Position numbers and translations under genes: made by a program. 64,000 nucleotides of DNA from Tigriopus japonicus. Its lineage: Eukaryota > Arthropoda > Copepoda > Harpacticoida > Harpacticidae. The stretch lies in contig CM021322.1 of NCBI GenBank assembly GCA_010645155.1, positions 12,984,538 to 13,048,537 of the forward strand. Reading direction: 5' to 3'. Below are positions 24,464-35,406 of this stretch, piece after piece. The notes below the pieces were generated by a model, which saw nothing but the letters and a program-made list of their open reading frames with translations, was not told the origin of the DNA and searched no databases. How positions within the stretch are numbered: the stretch's first letter is position 1; every line of letters starts with the position of its first letter.

Positions 24464-24537
24464 AGGGAGTAGACGTAGCGTCGTCGTTAGGGCAGTTTCC
24501 GATGGTGGGAGAGGTTCCAGGTTCGATTCTCCTCCCT
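24464..24537 (+). other. tRNA-like patch, possible SINE head or tRNA pseudogene
   Basis: A 74-base segment with a good RNA polymerase III B-box-like motif (ggttcgattct, 24520-24530) and ends that could pair (agggag with ctccct). The D arm gacg/cgtc can form, but the T stem pairs badly, so it is not a functional tRNA. A tRNA-derived SINE head or chance are both possible. Confidence 0.25.
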
Positions 24538-24862
24538 GAACTTTGCTTTGGAAACTTTTAGACCCTAATTCACATCCACAGACGAAGAACTATTCTGAAA
24601 CCGGACATGAGATTGATTGCTTATCGGAACAATTTTGACGATGTGATGGTTGGCTTCTCCGGCCGGGTGAGGCTCAACTCTCCGACCCGAGCACCAGCAA
24701 TCCCAAAAAAGACTTTCAATTGCAAACCAATCAATTTGACATAACAACGTGTTAGTCACGTTTCAAAACTTTAAAGATATTCACCCCTCGTAGTGCGAGG
24801 CATCCGAACTAGAAAGGGAAAAACGAGCAAGACTTGGGTGAATGACGAGGATGGAAACTCAC

Positions 24863-25078
24863 CTCGAAGATTACTTGGGAAGATCATGAGACGGATGAAG
24901 ACGATGATGATGATAAATGGACCCAAAGACAAAAGCCATTTGTGTGTGATGTAGTTGGAGGGACGACAAAAAGGGTCCTCTTGGCCTGGATAGTCTTGTT
25001 GTATTGTGAATCCTTTCAAACACGATTGAGTTTGGCGACTTCTCAGTCCATCAAAAGCTAATAATGAGTCTCTACAAT
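24863..25078 (-). CDS. Possible isolated exon with one hydrophobic segment
   Basis: A 216-bp open stretch on the minus strand between a plausible acceptor (CCCCTATTACAG) and a strong donor (GAG/GTGAGT), phase 1 at both ends. It would encode a Cys-containing segment and then a likely membrane helix (WLLSLGPFIIIIVFIRLMIF). I cannot find matching neighbouring exons with compatible phase, and I do not recognise the protein. It may be chance. Confidence 0.22.
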
Positions 25079-26641
25079 CTGTAATAGGGGAATTCGAGAG
25101 CTGCAGAGTGTTACTCACTCTTGAATGACGCTTCAAAGTATTGGCACTAAACAAGCCTCCAAACCACCAATCTCGGGGTTAGACCAACGACTATGTACAT
25201 GCAGTAAGAGAGATGGCGACCGAGAAGATGATGGTGAGGATGATCTAAGACGCAAAAACTGCTCTTGACAAGAGACTAATGATGTGGGGATGGGACCTTA
25301 AGAGGCATCAGGCAAATTTTCAGCTCTCTGCTTGCCATGACTGAGTTTGATCGTTCAAAATGTGTTTCCCTTCTTTCACAAGCCTTAGACAGGCAATGGT
25401 GGGGGAAAACACATTTGTCAGTGGTTTCAAAGGCTTAACTGATTCTAAATACCCTTTCGATTCCCTTCAGTATTGGGAAAGAAAAGTTTGCCAAGGAATG
25501 AACTGTTAATAAATTCAATCTTAAAGTTTCTCTAACGAGCCGTCAGCTCTTCGCAAGTGAACCAATGAGGCCTTATTCGATAAAACAGAAAACTAACCGT
25601 CAACTTTGGCCATTGTCATTTTGGCGTATGGAAAGTTTTTGCATACCCAGTCGGAAACTCCTAATTCCGTCTCGTCTGTGTTATTTCACTCCCACAAGAG
25701 ACGAAAAAAGTTCTTTTGGAGCAATACCACAATACAATACAACATCTTTCGCAAGCTCATGTGCATCGCACGCACTCCCAAAATTTGTTTGAAATACCAA
25801 CTTGATCGGAATTTGCCGACCTTTCGTTGAATCTTACAGTGATGCAATTTTCAAGACTTGCCGAAAGTTGTTATCCCGTTTGATCATCCGACCAAGCAAG
25901 AGCAATGAGCAGACAAAACATTCTAAACCTGTGTTACACGTTGTTAAAACTTAAGCCAGCCACGGAGCACCTCTTTTGACGAACGTGATTTGATTCAAGT
26001 TTGCCCATCAATCGTATTTCAAGGCCTAGCAAATAGAGACAGAAGCAACCCACGGCTTGGACATTCTTGTTTACACCTCACATAAACTGCGACGGACTGA
26101 TATTTCCGGTCTGAGTTTCTACGGGAAAAGGGGTGTTTCAAGTGTCCTCCGATTTGGGGCAGGATTTGAAGTCAAAATGGCATGGAAACATTGATCGAGT
26201 GAGGAGCGCATCCTTGATTCACTCTAGCGGTGTTCAAGTAAGTCCATGTGTTTGTTCGTCCAACTGTGTCATGCTTCGTCATATTCCGTGGAAACCCATT
26301 TCTCCATTCACGGAAGGTCTTCTTCCTGTTATGCTTCCCGTGCTCCAGGCCTGCGGGACAAAGCTCGAAGGGTCGATGGCTCGGTGTTTGACGGTTCAAT
26401 TTCAGAGTGCGAGGGGCTTAAAAAGAGAGAAGCTTTGTGGGAGGAAGCTGAAGAAAATACGCTTTTTGCCAGACCAACGTTAAGGTGGGAATCGGAAATT
26501 AGGAGTAGTTGTCGACTCTTGTTCCAAGGGCAGACAAGCACGGTGGTGATTGTGTGACACACACTCAAGCCGCAAAGAAATGTCTTGACGAAGACAATGC
26601 TCCTCTTATTAGGGCAGATAAGTCATCTAAAGTGAGGCAAA

Positions 26642-29600
26642 ATGATGCAAGTGTTGGGAGAGATTCAGAACTCGTTAGAGACGTCCTCCGGAGTGTTTGA
26701 AGAGGGTCAAGTGAAACGAAGATCTTTTTCCAAGCTCCCGAGATCCCATTCCGTGCCAGACTTCAATCAGGACGCGAGTCAACGTACGAAATTAACCGAA
26801 GACAAATGTCTCCTCTTAGAAGATTTCGGGCCCAGTGGTCAGGACTCCGGGGTATCGATGAAAGAGCAGAGCAGCCTTTGTCCCACTCTCATTCAAGAAC
26901 AAGACTTGGCGCAAGTGATGGCTGTCCAAGGCGATTTTGCGTCCGGCGGCAGCGGGTTGTGCCCTTCAGAGCCACCCTCTGTGGCCGATGACCCGATTCA
27001 GACCGTAAAGCAATTGATCGTCACTCAGATCGACAAGAAGCTGAAAGATCTGAGAACCCTCAAGCAACACTACTATCCAGAGGGTGGATGGGGTTGGCTT
27101 CTGGTTTTGGTGACGTTTCTCGTGCAGGGCATCGTGCACGGAGCCCAAATCTCGATCGGCATGTACCTGAATTCCGTGAGTGAAGAAGTGGCGTTAAACC
27201 AAAGATCCTCATCAGTGGCGGGACATTCCACGATCTCCTCCAATCTGGTCTTTGTCAGGAGAATTATCGCTGGCAAGGAGAATGATTCGAGTAAGAAACT
27301 ATTTCTATCGGTTCTTTTTATGAGCCAGGCCGGGTAGAACTTAAAGGAAATATCCTTGGACCATCAGACACGCTGTTCTCGTCTTTATTTCCCGACGGAT
27401 CCTTGAGAATCAATTAACAGAAGATCCGTAAAGACAGAACTTTCTTGTAAAATATTCCAATGACTACGGAGTGCTGGAAACTCGAGTCAGTCTTGGTTTT
27501 GCGCGAATGCAAGTTCTCAAATACATAGGGGACCACATCATAAAGTGAACGAACCCATTGGTGGCGTCTGATCTTGAACCACCATCGAAAGATTGGCTGG
27601 CCATTCGGTGCAATTTGAGATTAGGGTTTCAATCCGTGTCCAATGTGCACGGGTAGCTCAGCATATACAATAACTGATTGGGTTGCATCTGAACACGCCC
27701 TTCAACAGGTTTAGTAGATTGAACCAGCCCATTGGTTATCCGAACTAATTGTGAGAGATAAGTAACCATGCTTTGGATGAAGCTCGATCAGACTAGCACG
27801 AAAATCAAGGGCTTTTAGAGGATGTGTAGATTCGTACCACATGATGAATAATCCCCCCTTCAAGATAGGATTCGAGGGGACGAGAATGACCCGGTTTTAG
27901 AAGTCCGGCATGCATTTTGTTCAGTGGCGATTCGTACTTCGCTCTGAGAGGATTTCTTTTTGATTCTCTGGTCCCTCGTGCTGAATGCTGCTTTATGAGA
28001 GTTAATTACACGCCTCAACCTCGAAAGAACGTCATCATCAACCTGAACTCTGGCATTCCACAGGCACGTTAAGCTAAATATTGAGGGTCGGGAATCAAAT
28101 TTCGTACACCCAACGATCTAATTACAATCGTTGACACTTAGGAAGGCTCCATTTAGCGACTCGTTGTTCCCCGCTGACGTCTGCCATGCACAAAAGCCAA
28201 AAATAGATTTCACCAACGTGTTGGTTTTTCGCTTAGACAATGAGATGCTGAATTTTAAGGGTATTCCCCATCTCTCATTATGAGTGGACAGTTATTGTCA
28301 GGAGGCAACATAGTACGTACAAGTGTATTAACAGTTTTTATGTTTTTCCAACAATAGACAGGAGCTTTAAGATACACAATTGCGTCAGTTGGGATAAACT
28401 GTTTTTATGCTTGTTTGCCGAAATGCATGACAGCCATTCAAAGGTTGATTTTGTTCAATCTGCATAGTACGATGAAGTATAATACTGGCAGTTTTCAATT
28501 TAAATATTTCTCTAAGCTCCTTTTCAATAGCTTTGTTTCCAAAGACCGATCACTCATTGATTAGACATATTGAAGACGAGTTTTCCATATGAATCAAATA
28601 TACCGCATCTGCATTCATGAGACAGGCCAACATTTAACACAAAACATCTTAACATAATGCTCTGTCTAAACCAAAACTGCCCGCCAATGCTGTTCCTAAA
28701 AAGCAAGACAAAGTTTGATCAATCAATGAAGTCAATAACTGTATAAACAACGAAAAGCACTTCTAAAACTACAAACTCTCACATTCGACCAGTTTGCATC
28801 AAATTTCCAAGACTTCCAAGGCAAGCATTTCAAGTTTTGATGAGCTCTCGCTTGTTAATTAACTTTTGCTTTTGAAAAGTGTTTAAGAAGTTGCCGTCTA
28901 ATGTTTCAGATCTAAAGTAACAAGTGAAACAATGAGTGCCGCGTGTTTTATTTTTTCTGATTGTCACGAAAGCGGCGAATACTTCAACAACGTCTTTAGT
29001 TTCATCAAACTTTTTTGCTACGGCAATAGAAGAGGGGTTAAAATTGATAATTGTTAGATCATCGTTGTCATCAAATTTTGCGACACCTTTAAGCATTACA
29101 TAAATCATTACAACAACAAAAAGCCTTACACAAAAGGGAACTCAGCTTCACGTCAGTCAAAGCATTTTCAATCCATCTTTTCAGGCGGTGAATCTGAAAT
29201 CTTTGACTACTGACTGCAATAATAGCAGCCCGAGAGCGAGTTTTTGTGTCTGTGTTGGAGTGTTGTAAGAAGGAGAAACAGCAAAAACTTCGGAGGAATT
29301 CACTGGTCCAGTAGCAAGTCCATTCTGGGATGAAACGAACTCGTCATAATTCTCAGCTGGATGGACGAATGTTGATTGGATGAGAGGAGCAAAAAATTGT
29401 TTCTGATCATCGCTTCTTGGGCCGGCATGCAAAACAAGTTTCTGCCCTGTCTTGTCTGATTTTACAAATGACTTTTCAATGGGAGAAATTCTGCATTCTC
29501 GGCCACGATATGACCAGATAACAATTCTCATTCATCAGCCTTCATTTTGAATTGAAAAATAACTAGCTCATAGGTTTCAAATTGGAGAGGCATCTATGAT

Positions 29601-30005
29601 TATGAGTACGGGAACAAAGGGGCATCAATGAATTTAGCTTACGAAGCTTATCACGCACTACATACAGTACATGGTTAGATTATATCCCAACCATGGGTAA
29701 ACATCGAGCTTTCGATATACGAACCAGGACTCAATCTTGATTGTCTAACAGAAAGAACGGTGGCGTTTTTCCGCTACTTTTGACACTTTTATCTGTTGGA
29801 AGAAGTTCGTCATCGATGACCAGTCTCTGTTATGGGCGATCTGGGAGTAACTAAAGCACTCTATCCTCATTGACAAGTAAGCAACTTTAGTTGCTTATTG
29901 ATAGACAGCGAAGGATAAGAGAAGAAAAACGAAACGAAAATAGTCAGTCTTTCCTTGAAAAGAAGGTACGTTTGAGGCCTTTCCCGTTCCTCTTTCTTTC
30001 TTTCT

Positions 30006-30037
<32 letters not shown>

Positions 30038-32317
30038 ATCTGTCTCGTTGTTGTTTCTTCACCTTTGTGCTTCTCTGTCCTCCACAGGTTGGCTGGGAGC
30101 TCTGAGCTTGTCCACATCGCTCTTCATTTCCCCGATGACGATCGCTATTTGCCGCAGAAAATCCACACGGTTGACCGCGGTGCTTGGAGGCCTAATTACA
30201 GCGTTGGCCTGTCTTTTTACTTCATTTGCCAGTCAGTTCCATCAACTGTTCTTCAGTTATGGCCTAATGATGGGTAAGTTGATAGAATGCATTTGACGAC
30301 CCCCATTATTACTGTTGGCTGGCTGGCTGTTGATCCGGTCTTATCGACTGATCTGGACTAGCCTCGTTTCAAAACCATCGATCTTTGACATGAACAGGCA
30401 TTGGCGTGGGAATGACGCGAGACCCGGCCACGCTCATGATCGGTCAGTATTTCAAGAGGAAACGAGAATTGGTCGAGATCATCCTCGTGTCCGGCAGCGG
30501 ATTGGGATTGTCCGTCATGTCCATGTTCTTACATCGAAGTATGAGGTTCGTAACACAATTAGTTGCGGGAACGTTGGCAGCAAACACATTTGAGGCTATT
30601 ATCCTCCATATTTTTCCTTCTTAGCTCGATCGGATGGCGCTTGGGTCTGCAAGCCGTTGCGGGTGTCATTTCTGTGACATTCATTTTGGGCACATTCTAC
30701 CGGTCGGCTTCGCTTTATCATCCTCAACGGAGAGCCATCCTCCACTTAAAGAGCCAAAAGCGGAAGATCAAGAACAAAGATAAGGAGAAGAACAAGGCCC
30801 AAGATGAAAGGCCTCCTTATTTCGATTTCAACACACTCAAAAGCAGGACCATTCAAATCCTGCTGATTGCTCTTTTTGTCAGCTCGTTTGGGCTCTATGC
30901 ACCACTCCTATATCTGGTAAGATGTTCATTCTAACTTTCGTGCCCTTGAGAGCCACTACTCCATGGCAGAGATACGAAGGCTAAACGAAAACATTGTTGC
31001 ATGTTTTTTCTCGATAGGTCCAACAAGCTTACATCGAAGGCATCCATGGACCATCTTTGCTCTATCTTCAGGCTTATTTGGGTCTAGCTTGGTGTTGTGG
31101 ATGCGTGGTGTTTGGAGTGGTGGTGGTGAGCAAGTCCAAGGAGTGTTCCATTTCCAAGCAATATCTTTGTCAGACCGCTTTGTTCTTATGCGGGGTGTCC
31201 ATTTTGGCTTTCACGGCCGTGAACGGTTACAATGGCTATGTGATGTTTGTGTGGATCTACGGATTTTTTCTCGGAGGCTTCAATTATGCCATGAAACTTT
31301 ACATCTACGAGAAAGTGCGTGCTCGAAACTTTGCTCGAGCTTGGGGATTTGCTCAATGTGCCATGGCGATCCCACAACTTTTTGGGGTCCCCCTTGTAGG
31401 TGAGTGAGTGAGGCCTTCGCATTTTCTGCTTGATTGGATCCCTCAAATTGACCGATACAATGTGCCCTCTTTCAGGATATCTCAACTTCCATATTGGTCG
31501 ACAAGTGGGATTCTACGTTAGTGCCGGCTCAGTATTGCTGGGAGCCTGTATCATGTGTTTCATTACGATCCATCGCAAGAACTTGCGTCGCAGGAAGAAA
31601 CGCTTGCGCCAGAATAGTCGGAAATCCATTGGAGCCAGCTCCTTAGGACAGGGTTCGAATTCGGGATGCGGCATTCACGATGCCCAGTCTCAATTAGGTC
31701 GATCCCAACATGATCCTGCATCCAACTCACCTTCCCTGAAGGCCTCGAGTCACGGACGCGGATCCCATCCATTGTTTACGGGACTCGATCCTCGACTTTC
31801 CCATTCGGACCACGAGAATGTGGATCTGATGGTCCCCATTGTCAGTCTTTTGAGCCACCCGCACTCCCTCAACTACGATGATCTCATTGACCTCGGCAAT
31901 CCGCCAGGAGAGGCTTCCATATTTTCCGAGGAGGGAATTGCTGACATGGACTTGCCGGAAAATCTCTTCTTGGATGAGTTAGAATACTTGGACAACATAA
32001 CATCGTGCAATAAGGTGGAGAATTGCCTTATGCTCAGTGAGTACGAGCAGAATCTCATCAAGGAGACCGAGAGTCCGACGCCTGGCACCAACGGGGTGCG
32101 TCGAACTCGCAAATGGTCTTTATTTCGTCAACCCAGCTTTATTATGAGTAGTCAGGCGGAAACACCGCCTCCCCTTGGGAGCGGACGGAAGCGTTTCCAA
32201 AACGCCTCGTACACACATCCTGAGAAGGAGATTCCGGTATTTTCTAACACCAACCGTCGCTTGCCGAGTCAGGGACCCAAACGCACCATCACTGTCATCG
32301 AAGAGGCTTCAATGTGA
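26642..32317 (+). CDS. SLC16 / monocarboxylate transporter-like protein, copy 1
   Basis: Six exons: 26642-27290, 30088-30273, 30398-30545, 30625-30916, 31018-31399 and 31476-32317. All junctions are GT/AG with phases 1,1,2,0,1, totalling 2499 nt (832 residues plus stop). A cytosolic N-terminus of about 146 residues leads into the SLC16 signature EGGWGW (147-152) at the start of the first membrane helix. Then come helices with SYG, the GxGxG-type segment after an RDPATLMIGQYFKRKRE loop, and a large charged central loop (FYRSASLYHPQRRAILHLKS, then KIKNKDKEK) as expected between helices 6 and 7. Residues about 430-590 hold the remaining helices, followed by a cytosolic tail of about 240 residues ending ITVIEEASM. 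The family moves monocarboxylates or related solutes across the plasma membrane, often with protons; the substrate here cannot be read. The exon 3 donor (GTTCGT) is weak but needed for frame. An upstream non-coding exon may exist. Confidence 0.85.
28830..29531 (-). CDS. Two antisense open frames in intron 1 of MCT copy 1, uncertain
   Basis: Minus-strand frames 29531-29181 (116 codons) and 29108-28830 (92 codons) share a reading frame and are separated by a short stretch with several stops. Their composition looks more protein-like than most chance frames here (for example VLHAGPRSDDQKQFFAPL and GVAKFDDNDDLTIINF). I recognise no domain and see no convincing splice pair joining them. They could be a nested gene, a decayed element or chance. 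Confidence 0.2.
29991..30040. repeat. CTTT/CT microsatellite in intron 1 of MCT copy 1
   Basis: A C/T run about 50 bp before the acceptor of exon 2 (30088), which extends the polypyrimidine tract. Confidence 0.85.
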
Positions 32318-34397
32318 ACAACTAAATCGATCAACCTCTTCCTGACAGACCCCGTCCAACTAAGGCCTAGCATTTCCAAACCTCAATGGTTTTGAGGCTG
32401 TAAGCTTCCACTGTCTTCTCCAATTATGCAAACCTTGGCTGTGATACTCATATAAATGAAAGCAATTCCAATGATTATACCCCACAATGATTAACTGAAT
32501 GGAATTCCCCCCTCCCCACTAGGGATTAGTAGACACTTCACTCTTTGCAAAATGAGTAACGCTGTTCCTCGTATATAAAAATAGTTGTTATGAAAGCATG
32601 GCTTTAAATCTCATAGGGTACTTTGACCTTGTCTTGATTGTGATACATGATTGATGATGTGTTAGTCGCGATTGCCTTTCATTTTTCATCGTACAATACA
32701 CTGTGTACCGTAGTGCTCAAATTTCTATGCTAGTCAACCAAAGAATAAAGATTGCCACTTTAAATTCAAATGCCAACGTCATGCTTACTAAACTCGGTCG
32801 GTCTCTGGACAGTCTGTCTCCTCTTCCACACATACGTTCGCTCGTCTCTTTCGTGCTAATTTCTGCGCCAGGAGAAGGAAAATCAGTCGTTGGCCCACCT
32901 GTCGTCCTCGGGACACGTCTACCATACACGGACTCCACCGGTATTCGTCATGAGCAATCAAAGACACAAGCGGTTGCCTACTCCCCCAACTTGTCTGATT
33001 TTCTTTATATCCTCATTGAGGCTTTTGAGTTTATGATCCTTATTCGATTTATCCGTTCGATTTTCTTGAGTACGGAGTTAAAACTGCAGAAATGAAAGTG
33101 AGACACGTGGGGAAAAATGAGGACAATTTTTCTCTGCCCTTCCGTTGAAGCATGCTTTTCTCGCGTTTGTCACCGCAATTCAGCTTGATGATTGTCAGGC
33201 ACGGGGAGACCACTGAGTGGGTAAGAAATGGGGACATGGGGGAAAGACATGGCTCTCAAACTCATAATTCAGACACAAAAACCTCTTTTAATCGAGGAAG
33301 AGAAGGCAAAATTACTTAACTTTCAGTAATTTGTACCAATGGTCCAAGCAAGCACTAAGGAATTAGAGAGGAAACATGCCTTTTTCCAAAACAGGACAAC
33401 CAAGCCAGCCGTCGTTTGACCGGCAATTTGAATGTCTTTTGATTTGAGAGGGCCAACTGTCAAAAGTAGTAAGCTCTTAATCGGAATGCTTCACTTCTAC
33501 TTTCCTTCTCAAGCCCAAAAGGGGTGTTTAAGCGAGCGTGCGTGTGAAAAATAAGACTAGGGAAGGAATAAGAAGATAAAGAAAATGCTCGCTCGTTCTT
33601 TTATCCTTGATTGAGCCGTAGAAGTTAGCTGGATGGTGCCCGGTTGGCGGAATCCCAGTCTCAACTTCCAGTTTTACCTCCTGACCTCGCAATATTTTCA
33701 TTTTGGGTGCTGTCAAATCTAAGAGCCCTTCTTCAAACCAAACCAAACCAAATCGATGGCATCTCTTCGACCGTCTGCAATAAAGGGGCTCCTCTCAAGT
33801 ATGTCCAACCTTGCCTGGGCTTTAGAGTTGGGCATTTGGCAACGATTATTTTCATGATCACGCATTATCTACCGAACAAGCCCGAGTTTGAGAGCAAATC
33901 ACATTGATCAACCATGAGCCCAAGACTGACAAGCAGTGGCCCTTGCACACGGGGTTAACACGGAGGTCAAAGCCTCTTAATCATAAGCAAAGGACAATCC
34001 TAGTGACCAAATCAACAATCAGCTAGAAAAACTTCTGGGCAGATGTTTACATTTCTAAAAACAATGTACACCTTTACAGCTTGATTACAAGTTTCTTTTT
34101 TATTATGGGAGGGATTTTAACTTCAAGACAATGTTTAGCTCGAGTGTAATAAGGTATAATCAAAGAATCGTCCTTGAGTAAATAGTCTTTGAACATGAAC
34201 TGTCTTCTAAAGCTCATTTGTATTTTAAGACTTTTTTTGCCTTAAAACATTTCCAACCTGGCAAACATTTAAGGAAGATGCTTGATTTTATTTTTTTCTC
34301 AGAGCTCCTAACAAATCGTCAAAAACATGAATATTTTTGGAACATTAAAGAACAACTTTTGTACTTGACCGTCGGGTTTGAAGCTTTATGATAAGTA
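32318..34397. other. 3' flank of MCT copy 1 and intergenic DNA
   Basis: Probably begins with the 3' untranslated region. No further gene recognised. Confidence 0.4.
32744..32749 (+). terminator. Candidate polyadenylation signal, MCT copy 1
   Basis: First clear AATAAA after the stop codon, about 430 nt downstream. Variant signals nearer the stop cannot be excluded. Confidence 0.35.
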
Positions 34398-34935
34398 AGG
34401 GCTTGGATAAAGTTGCTGTTTGTTGGCCTAAAGTTGCAGTTTGTTGGCCCTAAAGCTGCAATATTTTTTGTTAAAAGTTACACTCAATTTGAGGAAAGTT
34501 GCTAGAAAGTTGCTTAAAATTGCTCATTTCTGGCCAAGAAATGTCACTTTTTGACATTAAAACAGGGGTGTGCAAACCCTGGCCCGAGGACCAAATGCGG
34601 CCCGCGAGCTGATTTCGCGTGGCCCGCGAGAGGATCTGTCATTTTCAATAGACTGTGGCCCGCAGTTGCGGTAGGTAGATTGTAAAATTTTATACTAGAA
34701 ATTATTTGCCATTTTGGATGGTGTGGTCCGCGAGCGCCAACGGTCCGGGTAATTTGGCCCACTGCTAAATAAGTTTGCACACCCCTGCATTAAAAAATCA
34801 AAATTTTCCAAATATATGTATCAATTCTGGGCGAAAGTTACTAAACTAAAGTTTGTCTTTTCTTTAACCTACTGCTTCCTTGAGAATAGTTTTGCTTTGC
34901 ACAAATTATTTCAGAATTTAAAATTTTCCGAGCCC
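34398..34935. repeat. Inverted-repeat element with GGGCTTGG/GGGCTCGG termini, copy 2
   Basis: The left end agggcttggataaagttgct matches the ends of 14298-14781, and the right end reads ttttccgagcccc in the opposite sense. The interior again has repeated agttgc words. It is split by the hAT MITE at 34563-34787. Confidence 0.55.
34563..34787. mobile_element. hAT-type MITE with perfect 8-bp target duplication
   Basis: A 225-bp element whose 15-bp ends CAGGGGTGTGCAAAC and GTTTGCACACCCCTG are perfect complements, flanked by cattaaaa at 34555-34562 and 34788-34795. The interior is rich in ggcccgc words, with no coding capacity. It sits inside the older element at 34398-34935. Confidence 0.92.
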
Positions 34936-35318
34936 CAATGTGTTCAGGAAATTCGGAGTATTGACAACACTTGTGAGGGTTGAGCATAGAGGTCTATAGA
35001 GGAGCCATTCTCGTCATTTTGTCTGCCTTGTAGCTGCTGAAACTGGCCAAAAGTTGCGTGAACAGGTAAATATTTCCGAAGAATATCGTAAAATACTTAC
35101 CCAAACAAGTGGAAGATCATAGCACAAATGAAAGTGCGCAAGACAAATTTTCAATGCCAAATCCTGAAATTGTGTGAATTATCATATTCATTGAGCACTT
35201 TAGTTTAATTTGGGAGAAGCAAAGTTTAGACAGGATGCAGCATGCCCAAAAACCTTTGTTTTTTCAAAAATTTGCCTTCTACGAATAGTCTGGGAAACAA
35301 AACAATGTTGGTGTAAAG

Positions 35319-35406
35319 CAGGGATATATTGTAATTAATTACACTTTTCGACGACTTTATTGTGATTGTAACTATATACATTTTTCAAGTAATTGACCCA
35401 ACCCTG
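35319..35406. repeat. Possible short inverted-repeat element
   Basis: Starts cagggatatattgtaatta and ends gtaattgacccaaccctg. The CAGGG ends and the taatta words are in opposite orientation, but flanking bases show no clear duplication. Confidence 0.3.

Larger units (their letters stand above)
21574..26641. other. Intergenic region between divergent LDLa and MCT-like genes
   Basis: About 5 kb between two divergently oriented start codons. It holds a MITE (22338-22569), a tRNA-like patch (24464-24537) and one possible exon (24863-25078). No promoter element is clear enough to call, and 5' untranslated exons of either gene may lie here unseen. Confidence 0.4.

Noticed and set aside
31186..31485. 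Antisense frames over the transporter exons
   Set aside because: Shadows of well-supported coding exons on the other strand.
32306..32314. C-terminus of the transporters as a class I PDZ-binding motif
   Set aside because: The residue two before the end is Ala or Asn, not Ser/Thr, so the pattern is not met.
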